A stretch of DNA of 64,000 nucleotides from Maribacter algarum (ex Zhang et al. 2020). Its GTDB lineage: Bacteria; Bacteroidota; Bacteroidia; Flavobacteriales; Flavobacteriaceae. Positions 24,422 through 32,815 of this stretch are shown here, piece after piece. Position 1 is the stretch's first letter, and every line of letters begins with the position of its first letter. A model generated the notes under the pieces. The model ran no database searches. It was not told the DNA's origin and saw only the letters and a list, made by a program, of their open reading frames with translations. The stretch spans positions 354,201-418,200 of the forward strand of contig NZ_VATY01000004.1 in the NCBI RefSeq assembly GCF_005885635.1. The letters run 5' to 3'. The translations under genes and the position numbers were made by a program.

Positions 24422-25405
24422 ATGGTAATCATGAAAGCAGTCACCAGAACTAAATACGGTCCGCCTGAGGTTTTAGAGGTTAAGGAAATACTTAAGCCCC
24501 AACCTGAAGAAAATGAACTTTTGATTCGAGTTCATGCTACTACAGTGAATAGAACTGATTGTGGCATTTTAACAGGAAAACCTTACCTAATTCGTGCCTT
24601 TGTCGGATTGACAAAACCAAGGCATTTAGTGCCAGGTACCGATTTTGCAGGCCAGGTTGAAGCTATTGGGTCAGATGTTACTGCTTTTCAAATTGGTGAT
24701 CGTGTATGGGGGCTTCATGATGAAGGTTTGGAATCTCAGGCAGAGTACATGACAATTGGCGATAACAAAGCTGTGGTAAAAATCCCGGAGAATATTAGTT
24801 ACCAAGAAGTTGTGGCTTGTGCTGAAGGGGCCCATTATGCCAATAATTTTATAAATAAAGTTAAAATAGATTCTAGCACCAAAGTACTTGTGAACGGCGC
24901 AACAGGGGCCATTGGATCGGCCGCGGTTCAACTTTTGAAGTATCATGGGGCAAAAGTTACCGCTGTAGGGAATACTAAAAACATGAATTTAGTACAATCA
25001 TTAGGTTCAGACAAAACCATTGATTATCAGAAAGAAGATTTCACCAAAGATGATGAAAAATATCATTTTGTTTTTGATGCGGTTGGTAAAAGTTCGTTCC
25101 CAGAGTGCAAGCATTTGTTATTACCGAAAGGAGTTTATATTTCCTCGGAATTAGGACCTAATGCCCAAAACCTCTACCTCCCTTTGACTACTAAAATAAA
25201 AGGTGGAAAAAGGGTTATCTTTCCTTTACCGGTTAACTGTAAAAAAAGTATCCTTTTTATGTCAAAATTATTATCGGAAGGAAAGTTTAAACCTGTTATT
25301 GACAGGGTTTATCAACCAGAACAGATAGTTGAAGCATATAATTATGTGGCATCGGGACAGAAAACTGGAAATGTAATTATTAATTTTAGTCCTTTGAAGG
25401 ACTAA
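24422..25405 (+). CDS. Zinc-independent MDR-family NAD(P)H quinone oxidoreductase-like protein
   Basis: 327-aa medium-chain dehydrogenase/reductase. The GroES-like N-terminus (GPPEVLEVKEI, PGTDFAGQVEAIG near residue 75) is followed by a Rossmann domain with VLVNGATGAIGSAAVQLLKYHGAKVTAV near residues 157-185. A later FDAVGKSSF lies near 220. The zinc-binding cysteine loop is absent, as in the quinone oxidoreductase/zeta-crystallin branch. The true start is probably the second ATG at 24431 (MKAVT), which matches family starts; the first adds MVI. The GNAT gene begins one base after its stop codon, so the two are co-transcribed. Confidence 0.88.
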   Translation: MVIMKAVTRTKYGPPEVLEVKEILKPQPEENELLIRVHATTVNRTDCGILTGKPYLIRAFVGLTKPRHLVPGTDFAGQVEAIGSDVTAFQIGDRVWGLHDEGLESQAEYMTIGDNKAVVKIPENISYQEVVACAEGAHYANNFINKVKIDSSTKVLVNGATGAIGSAAVQLLKYHGAKVTAVGNTKNMNLVQSLGSDKTIDYQKEDFTKDDEKYHFVFDAVGKSSFPECKHLLLPKGVYISSELGPNAQNLYLPLTTKIKGGKRVIFPLPVNCKKSILFMSKLLSEGKFKPVIDRVYQPEQIVEAYNYVASGQKTGNVIINFSPLKD

Positions 25406-25406
25406 A

Positions 25407-25856
25407 ATGATTCAAGAGCTAAATCATAAAGATGTACTTGTCGCACGAAAAATTAGAAGCCTTTTTCAGGTGTCATATGCAGTTGAAGCTGATTTACTAA
25501 ATGCAATCGATTTTCCTCCATTGAAAAGAAGTTTAGCAAATTTTTTGAAAAGTAGTACAGGTTTTTATGGGTATTTTGAAAATAATGAACTGGCCGCAGT
25601 TGCAGAAATTGAGAACAAAAACAACAACACTCATATTCAAAGTTTAGTGGTTGACCCATATTATTTTCGCCAAGGAATTGGCAAAAAACTAGTTGCCTTC
25701 GTTTTTGATACCTACAACACCCCTACCTTTTCGGTAGAAACCGGACTTACAAACCTTCCTGCTATAGCACTATACAAAAAATTCGGATTTATAGAAATCA
25801 AACAATGGGAAACAAATCACGGTATTCGAAAAGTCCGTTTTGAAAAACGAACATAA
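25407..25856 (+). CDS. GNAT-family N-acetyltransferase
   Basis: 149 aa. It shows a compact GNAT fold with strand IQSLVVDPYYFRQGIGKKLVAFVFD near residues 77-100, where RQGIGK is the acetyl-CoA pyrophosphate loop. The C-terminal LPAIALYKKFGFIEIKQW lies near 120. The N-terminal part (ARKIRSLFQVSYAVEADLL) is the usual variable substrate side. The acceptor is unknown. It begins one base after the MDR oxidoreductase stop codon, suggesting a shared transcript and possibly a joint detoxification role, though that is only inference. Confidence 0.88.
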   Translation: MIQELNHKDVLVARKIRSLFQVSYAVEADLLNAIDFPPLKRSLANFLKSSTGFYGYFENNELAAVAEIENKNNNTHIQSLVVDPYYFRQGIGKKLVAFVFDTYNTPTFSVETGLTNLPAIALYKKFGFIEIKQWETNHGIRKVRFEKRT

Positions 25857-25861
25857 CTTGA

Positions 25862-25875
25862 TGTGCACGTGCACA
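25862..25875. promoter_or_regulatory. 14-bp perfect palindrome before the GH109-like gene
   Basis: TGTGCACGTGCACA is its own reverse complement and lies 27 bases before the ATG at 25903, just after the GNAT stop codon. Its position fits an operator for a dimeric regulator. No regulator gene adjoins it. Confidence 0.45.
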
Positions 25876-25902
25876 GATTGACTTTTTTCGCTAAATTGTA
25901 GT

Positions 25903-27297
25903 ATGAAAAATATCAACCGAAGAAATTTCCTCAGAAAAACATCATTAGCGGGTGCGGCCATATCGGTGAACCCCATGCTAGCAAATAGTCCTTTAAGTTC
26001 CGAAAGGCCTCTAGCTCACACTTATATGGGTGGGTTTGCTGCTCCAAAACTAGAAACAGTCCGTGCAGCATTTATAGGTGTAGGTGCTAGAGGGCCTGGA
26101 CACATGAAATTTTTTGCTGAATTACCTGGCACCGAAGTAGTAGCAATCTGTGATTTATACGAGGATTTAGCCAAAAAATGGGGTGAAGAAGCGAAAAAAA
26201 TAGGAGGCGGAAAACGACACAAAAATGTTGCGTTGTACTACGGTGATGAAAACAAATGGAGAACGATGCTTAAGGAGGTGAAGCCAGATGTCGTGTTTGT
26301 GGTTACCAATTGGAAAAACCATGCGCCGATGTGCATTGAAGCTATGAAAATGGGAGCACATGCATTTAGCGAAGTACCAATTGCATTGACTTTAGAAGAA
26401 ATGTGGAATATTGTTGACACTTCGGAGGCCACTGGAAAGCATTGTATGATGATGGAAAACGTTAACTATGCAAGAGAAGAACTAATGTATCTGAATATGT
26501 GCCGCCTAGGAGTAATCGGTGAGCCTTTACATGCGGAAGCCGCTTATATTCACGAATTGCGTTTTCAAATGGAAGAACAAGAACGAGGAACTGGTTCTTG
26601 GAGAACCCCACATTACGCAAATAGAAATGGAAATCTGTATCCAACTCACGGTCTTGGTCCAGTTGCGCAATACATGAATTTAGCACGTACGGAAGACAAT
26701 TTTAGTAGTCTGGTGTCTTTCTCTACTCCAGCTGTAGGCAGAAAACTCTATGCCGAAAAGAACTATACAGCCGAACATAAATGGAATAAATTAGATTATA
26801 AAGGAGGAGACTTAAACACGACCATCATCAAAACCGCGCTTGGCAGAACGGTTATGGTGCAGTGGGATGAAACTAGCCCGAGACCTTATACCCGCCATAA
26901 TCTGATTCAAGGTACTAAAGGAATACTTGCTGGGTTCCCAACACGAGTTGCTTTGGAAGGTGGTGTCGAAGGAGTGACCAAAGATCATCACAGCTGGGTA
27001 GAGGGGGATAAACTGGAAGTTTTGTATGAAAAATACGATCATCCTTTATACAAAAGGTTGAACGAAGCGGCCAAAGGAAGTGGACATGGAGGTATGGATG
27101 GCCTTATGATGTATCGTATTGTAGAGTGCTTACAAAAAGGGCTTCCGTTAGATCAGAACGTTTATGAAGGGTGCCACTGGAGTGCTGTTAGTCCGCTTAG
27201 TGAAGCTTCTGTTGCGCAAGGTGGTGCACCCCAAGCATTTCCTGACTTTACAAGAGGCAAATGGAAAGACACGGCTCCTTTGCAGATTGTATCATAG
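25903..27297 (+). CDS. Gfo/Idh/MocA-type GH109 family protein (alpha-N-acetylgalactosaminidase-like), Tat-exported
   Basis: 464 aa with a twin-arginine signal (INRRNFLRKTSLAGAA). A Rossmann NAD-binding domain follows, with AFIGVGARGPGHM near residue 58 and VVAICDLYEDLA near 77. The central and C-terminal motifs match the GH109 group as I remember it: NHAPMCIEAMKMGAH near 143, SEVPIALTLEEMW, MMMENVNYAREEL near 185 and YPTHGLGPVAQYMN near 247, which carries the proposed catalytic His. GH109 enzymes use tightly bound NAD to cleave terminal alpha-GalNAc by an oxidation/elimination route. A different sugar specificity is possible. It stands alone and is followed by a terminator. Confidence 0.87.
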   Translation: MKNINRRNFLRKTSLAGAAISVNPMLANSPLSSERPLAHTYMGGFAAPKLETVRAAFIGVGARGPGHMKFFAELPGTEVVAICDLYEDLAKKWGEEAKKIGGGKRHKNVALYYGDENKWRTMLKEVKPDVVFVVTNWKNHAPMCIEAMKMGAHAFSEVPIALTLEEMWNIVDTSEATGKHCMMMENVNYAREELMYLNMCRLGVIGEPLHAEAAYIHELRFQMEEQERGTGSWRTPHYANRNGNLYPTHGLGPVAQYMNLARTEDNFSSLVSFSTPAVGRKLYAEKNYTAEHKWNKLDYKGGDLNTTIIKTALGRTVMVQWDETSPRPYTRHNLIQGTKGILAGFPTRVALEGGVEGVTKDHHSWVEGDKLEVLYEKYDHPLYKRLNEAAKGSGHGGMDGLMMYRIVECLQKGLPLDQNVYEGCHWSAVSPLSEASVAQGGAPQAFPDFTRGKWKDTAPLQIVS

Positions 27298-27320
27298 TAT
27301 CATCAATTCAATTAAAATAT

Positions 27321-27346
27321 AAAAGCCACCGTTGGGTGGCTTTCTG
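27321..27346 (+). terminator. Rho-independent terminator
   Basis: A perfect 9-bp stem (27322-27330 with 27335-27343) and a GTTG loop, flanked by A's upstream and TTT downstream. It ends the GH109-like transcript. Confidence 0.8.
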
Positions 27347-27390
27347 TATTAAATCTATCCTAATTCGAATCGAGCTGAGTTAAAAAATCC

Positions 27391-27398
27391 TATTTTTG
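27391..27398 (+). promoter_or_regulatory. Candidate -7 box for the OstA-like gene
   Basis: TATTTTTG at 27391-27398 fits the Bacteroidetes -7 consensus, 17 bases before the TTG start codon at 27416 and downstream of the terminator at 27321-27346. No clear -33 TTG. Confidence 0.45.
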
Positions 27399-27415
27399 GG
27401 CAAAATTCAAGACTG

Positions 27416-29158
27416 TTGAAAAAATCGTTTTTACTGATACTCCTTTCTTTTTGCACATTCGCGGGATTCTCTCAAACCGCTGTGCAAGAAACAAAAAACG
27501 ACACTACTGAAAGTAAATACATTAATCTAGTTTACGGAGCCAACTTGGTCAAGGATGAAATACAGTTTCCGGGTGCGGTAATTTGGAGTAAAGACACCAG
27601 ACAAGTACAATTCGAACATCAAGGTGCCGATCTCTGGTGTGATGTCGCGGTTTTCTATCAAAAAGAGAATAGACTAAAAGCAATTGGAAACATAAGGTTG
27701 AAACAAGGTGACTCAGTTTTAATGACGAGTGGTAAGATGGACTACGACGGCAATACAAAGTTTGCAAAAGCCTACGAAAGTGTTGTGTTGCGTAGTGAAA
27801 CATCAGAGGGTGGGGATATGACCTTGACTACAGATACCCTTCGCTTTGATCGGGAAAAACAACAAGCCTTTTATCAAGATTTTGGTACTGTGGTAGATTC
27901 AGCAAACACCCTAACAAGTGAAATTGGCAGATACTTTATGGATATCAAGAAATATCAGTTTCTGGATAGCGTTCATATTAAGAATCCACAGTACATTTTA
28001 GACTCAGAACGGTTAGATTATTATACTTCTTCCAAGAACGCATACATGTATGGACCTTCAACTATAACAGGGGAGACCTATAAAATTTATTGCGAACGCG
28101 GATTCTATGACACGAAAATTGAGAGTGGCTATGGAATCAAGAATACCCGAATCGATTATAACAATCGTATTATTAAGGGTGATAGTGTCTATTTTAATAA
28201 AGCATCTGAATTTGCTTCTTCCACCAACAACATAACGGTTACCGATACCATAAACAATACGGTCACTAAGGCGCACTACGCAGAAGTGTTTAAGGCAAAA
28301 GATTCAGTTTTTGCTACAAAAAGAGCAGTAGCCATCAGCTTGGTAGAACAAGATTCATTATACGTTCACGGAGATACATTAATGGTAACAGGGCCTCCTG
28401 ATAATCGAATTGTCAGAGCTTTCAGGAACGCAAAGTTCTTCAAAACCGACATGAGCGGAAAATGCGATTCTATTCATTCTGCGGAAAAAACCGGACTTAT
28501 TCAGTTGGTTAGAAATCCCGTTTTATGGAATGGTGAAAATCAAATGACAGGAGATAGCATTCATATTATATCAAATGTAAAAACGGAGCAGCTGGATTCT
28601 CTAAAAGTTTTGGAAAACGCTTTTATCGTATCCTTGGATAGCATAAGTAAAACAGGTTACAATCAAGCCAAAGGTGTAAATCTGTATGGCAAATTCAAGG
28701 AAAATGAATTGAAGATTATCGACCTTGTAAAGAATACTGAAGTTATCTATTACATGTACAACGATGACCAAGAGCTAATAGGCATTAATAAAACCATCTG
28801 TAGTTCGATTCGAATTACCATGGCCAATAATGATGTAGAAGATTTGACTTTTCGTCGAGATCCAGATGGTGATATTTTTCCTGATAAAGACCTTCCTCTG
28901 GACAGCAGAAAATTAAAAGGCTTCATTTGGCGAGGTGATGAACGGATTCTAACCAAGGATGATATTTTTGATGAAGATGACAACAATATCGAGCTTATTG
29001 TAATCCGGGGTATAGAAAATCCGATTGATATTGATGCGGAGGAAGAGGAACGCGGTCAAAATCCGAATGACCCAATAAATAACATTCCAATTCCTGAAGA
29101 CGAATCTACGGAGCCTAATAAACGCCCAAAGGTCAAGAAAGTTAAAGCGAGTCAATAA
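27416..29158 (+). CDS. OstA/LptA-like LPS transport protein
   Basis: 580 aa. A signal peptide (LLILLSFCTFAGFSQ) is followed by a long beta-strand-rich region made of LptA/OstA-type units: WCDVAVFYQKENRLKAIGNIRLKQGDSVLMTSGKMDYDG in short form near residue 75, then repeats containing LTTDTLRFDREKQQAFY and YTSSKNAYMYGPSTITG. The C-terminus is acidic and then ends in a basic tail. Such proteins form the periplasmic beta-jellyroll bridge carrying LPS to the outer membrane; this Bacteroidetes form is much longer than E. coli LptA. The reading frame starts with TTG at 27416, as no ATG precedes the signal peptide. The class III aminotransferase follows after about 25 bases. Confidence 0.83.
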   Translation: MKKSFLLILLSFCTFAGFSQTAVQETKNDTTESKYINLVYGANLVKDEIQFPGAVIWSKDTRQVQFEHQGADLWCDVAVFYQKENRLKAIGNIRLKQGDSVLMTSGKMDYDGNTKFAKAYESVVLRSETSEGGDMTLTTDTLRFDREKQQAFYQDFGTVVDSANTLTSEIGRYFMDIKKYQFLDSVHIKNPQYILDSERLDYYTSSKNAYMYGPSTITGETYKIYCERGFYDTKIESGYGIKNTRIDYNNRIIKGDSVYFNKASEFASSTNNITVTDTINNTVTKAHYAEVFKAKDSVFATKRAVAISLVEQDSLYVHGDTLMVTGPPDNRIVRAFRNAKFFKTDMSGKCDSIHSAEKTGLIQLVRNPVLWNGENQMTGDSIHIISNVKTEQLDSLKVLENAFIVSLDSISKTGYNQAKGVNLYGKFKENELKIIDLVKNTEVIYYMYNDDQELIGINKTICSSIRITMANNDVEDLTFRRDPDGDIFPDKDLPLDSRKLKGFIWRGDERILTKDDIFDEDDNNIELIVIRGIENPIDIDAEEEERGQNPNDPINNIPIPEDESTEPNKRPKVKKVKASQ

Positions 29159-29183
29159 ACCAATTCTAAGGTCTTTGGATATT

Positions 29184-30365
29184 ATGAAAGAAGACTTCCT
29201 AAAATACCAAGCACAAACTACTCCGCATCCATTAGCTATTGAAGTTTCGCATGCTAGGGGCAATTATATCTATGACACTTCCGGCAATGCCCATTTGGAT
29301 TTTGTTGCTGGGGTATCTGCTTGCAGTTTAGGGCACTGTCATCCAAAGGTAGTTGAGGCGATTCAGAAACAGTCTGAAGCCTACATGCATGTTATGGTAT
29401 ATGGGGAATATATTCAACAACCCGCAGTTAAATACACGAAACTTTTGTCCTCGGTCCTACCCGATTCCTTGGAAACGACATATCTCGTAAATTCTGGAAC
29501 CGAGGCTATCGAGGGTGCTATGAAATTAGCAAGACGCCATACCGGAAAAAGTGAAATCATAGCTGCCCATCATGCCTATCATGGCAATACAATGGGAAGT
29601 ATGAGTATCATGGGATACGAAGAACGCAAAAGTGCTTTTCGACCCTTGATTCCCGATGTTTCTTTTATTCATTTCAACGCGGATATTGAACTTTCAAAAA
29701 TTACAAAAAAGACCGCAGCAGTTGTTTTAGAGACCATACAAGGAGGAGCAGGCTTTATAGTTCCACGGAATAATTATCTTCAAAAGGTTAGAGAAAGATG
29801 TACCGAAGTTGGTGCATTGCTAATTTTAGATGAAATCCAGCCTGGTTTCGGTCGAACCGGAAAGCTATTTGCTTTTGAACATTACAATTGTGTTCCAGAT
29901 ATCTTGGTGATGGGGAAAGGCATGGCATCTGGACTTCCAGTCGGGGCGTTTACCACATCCAAGGAACTAATGGCAAGTTTACAAGATAGTCCGAAATTAG
30001 GTCATATTACTACTTTTGGTGGGAATCCAGTAATAGCAGCAGCCGGTTTAGCCACATTACAAGAACTAACGGAGACTAATTTAATTCCTGAAACCCTAGA
30101 AAAGGAAAAACTATTTAGAAGACTATTACAACATCCTGCAATTGAAGAAATAAGGGGAAAAGGTTTAATGCTTGCACTCATTTTGAAAGACCCTGATATG
30201 GCTAATAATTTGGTCCTAGAAAGTGCAAAAAACCAACTCATTCTTTTCTGGTTGTTATTCGAACCAAAAGCGGTTCGCATATCCCCTCCCCTTACCATAT
30301 CTAATGGTGAAATTGAAAAAGGCAGTCAGATAATTTTACAAATACTTGACAGATACATGCAATAA
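29184..30365 (+). CDS. Class III pyridoxal-phosphate aminotransferase
   Basis: About 393 aa from the ATG at 29184; the frame also allows a TTG three codons earlier at 29175. It carries the family motifs FVAGVSACSLGHCHPKV near residue 36, SGTEAIEGAMKLAR near 107 and AAHHAYHGNTMGS near 128. Further on are LDEIQPGFGRTGK near 217, with the cofactor-orienting Asp, and VMGKGMASGLPVGAF near 246, with the PLP lysine. Substrate is unknown; acetylornithine, 4-aminobutyrate or diaminopimelate-type aminotransferases share these motifs. It lies in the envelope gene block between the OstA-like and TPR genes. Confidence 0.9.
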   Translation: MKEDFLKYQAQTTPHPLAIEVSHARGNYIYDTSGNAHLDFVAGVSACSLGHCHPKVVEAIQKQSEAYMHVMVYGEYIQQPAVKYTKLLSSVLPDSLETTYLVNSGTEAIEGAMKLARRHTGKSEIIAAHHAYHGNTMGSMSIMGYEERKSAFRPLIPDVSFIHFNADIELSKITKKTAAVVLETIQGGAGFIVPRNNYLQKVRERCTEVGALLILDEIQPGFGRTGKLFAFEHYNCVPDILVMGKGMASGLPVGAFTTSKELMASLQDSPKLGHITTFGGNPVIAAAGLATLQELTETNLIPETLEKEKLFRRLLQHPAIEEIRGKGLMLALILKDPDMANNLVLESAKNQLILFWLLFEPKAVRISPPLTISNGEIEKGSQIILQILDRYMQ

Positions 30366-30462
30366 GCTGTTAACTAATTTGTTAATAATATAGCATTGGT
30401 CACGACTTAATCGTACCCTCAAACCCTTACTTTTAAATCCATAGAATAACCAAATCGTTCGT

Positions 30463-31863
30463 ATGGCGTTACACTCTGACGAAAGACCTGGCAGGCCCAT
30501 TGCCAAATTTGAATCCATGCTCAAGACAGATGATGTCTATTTCTTTGACGCAGAGGATTTTGAAGATATCATTCACCATTATTTGAACAACGGTAAGGTA
30601 GCTTTGGCCAAAAAAGCTATTAAAATTGGCCTGCAGCAGCACCCGGATTCCATACAACTAAAACTACTTGATATTGAAGTTTTAGTTTTCCAAAACAACC
30701 TTGATGAGGCGGAACTATTGTTAGACAAACTACAACTTTTAGATAGTAGCAACGAAGAAATCTATATCCAACGGGCCAATATATATTCGAAAAAGGATAA
30801 TCATGAAGCAGCCATCAACCTGCTTTACAAAGCTTTAGAACTTTCAAATAACGGTTACGATATCCATTCTCTTTTAGGAATGGAGTATCTTTTCATGGAT
30901 GATTTCAAAATGGCACAGAAAAGTTTTATGAAGTGCGTCGAAATAGATGATCACGACTACTCATCACTTTATAATGTTATTTACTGCTTTGAATTTTTAG
31001 AAAATTTCGATGGAGCTATTCATTACCTGAATGAATATCTAGATCGAAACCCGTATTGCGAAGTTGCTTGGCATCAATTGGGAAAACAATATTTTGAAAA
31101 AAAGATGTATCCAGAAGCGTTGACCGCTTTCGATTTTGCAATTATTTCTGACGATACCTTTATGGGCGCCTATTTTGAAAAAGGCAAGGTATTGGAAAGA
31201 ATGGGTAAATATCTCGAAGCTATTGAGAACTATGAGACCACTATCGAAATAGAAGACCCAACTTCGCATGCTTATCTTCGAATTGGTAAATGTTACGAAA
31301 GGTTGAGAAATCATGACATGGCCAAGTTTTATTATTACCAAACGGTTCATGAAGACCCACTTTTGGACAAAGGCTGGTTGGCCATTACAGATTACTACTA
31401 TAAAAGAAGAAAGTACGACAAAGCATTCTACTACATCAACAAAGCCCTGAACATCGATGGGGAAAATCCATCGTACTGGAAAAAATGTGCAAAGATCAAT
31501 ACCGCACTTAAAAAGTATGACCAGGCAGATTATGCATATAAGCAAGCAGTAGACTTAGGTAATTACGAACTTACTACATGGCTAAAGTGGGCCGAAGTTT
31601 CTCAGTTAAATGGTGATATCAATTCGGCAATTGAAATCTTAGCGCAGGGTCGAGAGTTCTTCCCTGAAAGTGCCCGATTACAATACAAAATGGCTGGATT
31701 TCAATTACTAGCCAATGATAAAATAAATGCCCGTATTACACTCATCGACGCATTGAAAAATGATATCGAAAAGCTATTCTTGTTCGAAGAGGAATTCCCC
31801 CAGTTCGCAGACACAGATTGGACATTGAACATAATTGCGGATATAAAAAGGGCTTCCAGATAA
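30463..31863 (+). CDS. Tetratricopeptide-repeat protein
   Basis: 466 aa with at least eight TPR units covering most of the protein (for example KVALAKKAIKIGLQQHPDSIQ near 48, DNHEAAINLLYKALELS near 118, GKYLEAIENYETTIEIE near 247, RKYDKAFYYINKALNID near 313). No signal peptide and no transmembrane helix, so it is cytoplasmic. Such all-TPR proteins are scaffolds, and the partner cannot be deduced. It lies between the class III aminotransferase and two DUF368 transporters in the same direction, an order I recall as conserved in flavobacteria. Confidence 0.9.
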   Translation: MALHSDERPGRPIAKFESMLKTDDVYFFDAEDFEDIIHHYLNNGKVALAKKAIKIGLQQHPDSIQLKLLDIEVLVFQNNLDEAELLLDKLQLLDSSNEEIYIQRANIYSKKDNHEAAINLLYKALELSNNGYDIHSLLGMEYLFMDDFKMAQKSFMKCVEIDDHDYSSLYNVIYCFEFLENFDGAIHYLNEYLDRNPYCEVAWHQLGKQYFEKKMYPEALTAFDFAIISDDTFMGAYFEKGKVLERMGKYLEAIENYETTIEIEDPTSHAYLRIGKCYERLRNHDMAKFYYYQTVHEDPLLDKGWLAITDYYYKRRKYDKAFYYINKALNIDGENPSYWKKCAKINTALKKYDQADYAYKQAVDLGNYELTTWLKWAEVSQLNGDINSAIEILAQGREFFPESARLQYKMAGFQLLANDKINARITLIDALKNDIEKLFLFEEEFPQFADTDWTLNIIADIKRASR

Positions 31864-31869
31864 AAGAAG

Positions 31870-31877
31870 TATTTTTG
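31870..31877 (+). promoter_or_regulatory. TATTTTTG -7-like box before the first DUF368 gene
   Basis: TATTTTTG at 31870-31877, starting 6 bases after the TPR stop codon and 11 bases before the DUF368 ATG. No -33 TTG at proper spacing, so it may be weak or fortuitous. Confidence 0.35.
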
Positions 31878-31888
31878 GCTTTTGTCTT

Positions 31889-32803
31889 ATGGAAAACCGC
31901 AGCTTACTACAATACATATTCATAGCACTAAAAGGAATGGCAATGGGAATTGCTGAATTGGTTCCTGGAGTATCAGGAGGTACTATTGCGTTTGTAGCCG
32001 GTATTTATGAAGAATTCATTTCTTCAATAAATAATGTTAGTTTTTCTACATTCAAAACCTTAAGAAAGGAAGGTTTCAAAGCTTTTTGGACTAAATTAAA
32101 TGGAAACTTTTTGCTCGCACTTTTGGTGGGAATGGCAATCAGCATAGTTTCCTTTTCAAAATTAATTTCATGGCTGCTTGATAATCATCCGATACCCGTG
32201 TGGTCTTTCTTCTTCGGACTTGTATTAGCTAGTGTTATTTTTGTAGCGAAAGCCATACGAAAATGGAATTTTCTAACTATTGCTTTGTTTATTACAGGAA
32301 CAGTTGCTGCATATTATATAACAACCCTTCCTCCATCTGCTAACACAGACAGTCTTCCATTTCTTTTCCTGTCCGGTGCAATAGCAATATGTGCGATGGT
32401 ATTACCCGGTATATCTGGTTCTTTTATATTGGTCTTGCTAGGCTCTTACAAAACTATTTTAGATGCTGTGAACGAGAAAGATTTAAAAATCGTGATGACA
32501 GTTGGGTTAGGCACCATATTTGGAATTTTAAGTTTTGCCAGACTTTTGAAATGGTTGTTTGCTAACTATAAAGATATAACCCTAGCAGTACTTACTGGTT
32601 TCATTTTAGGCTCTCTAAATAAAATATGGCCTTGGAAGAAAGTACTAGAGGTAATCAAGATTGGAAAAAAAGAAATCATAATCGATAAGAACGTCTCACC
32701 ATTTATCTTCGAAGGAGATAACCAATTATTATTCGCCATACTACTCGCCATCGTCGGTTTTTCTCTTATTTTTATACTTGAAAAAGTAGCCTCAAAGGAA
32801 TAA
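31889..32803 (+). CDS. DUF368 (PopT-type) polyprenyl-phosphate transporter, first copy
   Basis: 304-aa polytopic membrane protein with about eight to nine hydrophobic segments. Family signatures are GMAMGIAELVPGVSGGTIAFVAGIYEEFI near the N-terminus and the second half-repeat MVLPGISGSFILVLLGSYKTIL near residue 170. From memory of recent work, DUF368 proteins (PopT) return undecaprenyl phosphate to the inner leaflet for reuse in peptidoglycan, O-antigen and teichoic-acid synthesis. A paralogue starts 12 bases downstream, so the pair may work together or on different carriers. Confidence 0.9.
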   Translation: MENRSLLQYIFIALKGMAMGIAELVPGVSGGTIAFVAGIYEEFISSINNVSFSTFKTLRKEGFKAFWTKLNGNFLLALLVGMAISIVSFSKLISWLLDNHPIPVWSFFFGLVLASVIFVAKAIRKWNFLTIALFITGTVAAYYITTLPPSANTDSLPFLFLSGAIAICAMVLPGISGSFILVLLGSYKTILDAVNEKDLKIVMTVGLGTIFGILSFARLLKWLFANYKDITLAVLTGFILGSLNKIWPWKKVLEVIKIGKKEIIIDKNVSPFIFEGDNQLLFAILLAIVGFSLIFILEKVASKE

Positions 32804-32815
32804 GCGCGCTCCCTT

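Noticed and set aside
31039..31545. 168-aa minus-strand open frame opposite the TPR gene
   Set aside because: Composition (Cys, Phe, Val rich) is an antisense shadow of the TPR gene, whose repeat structure is clear; no upstream promoter.
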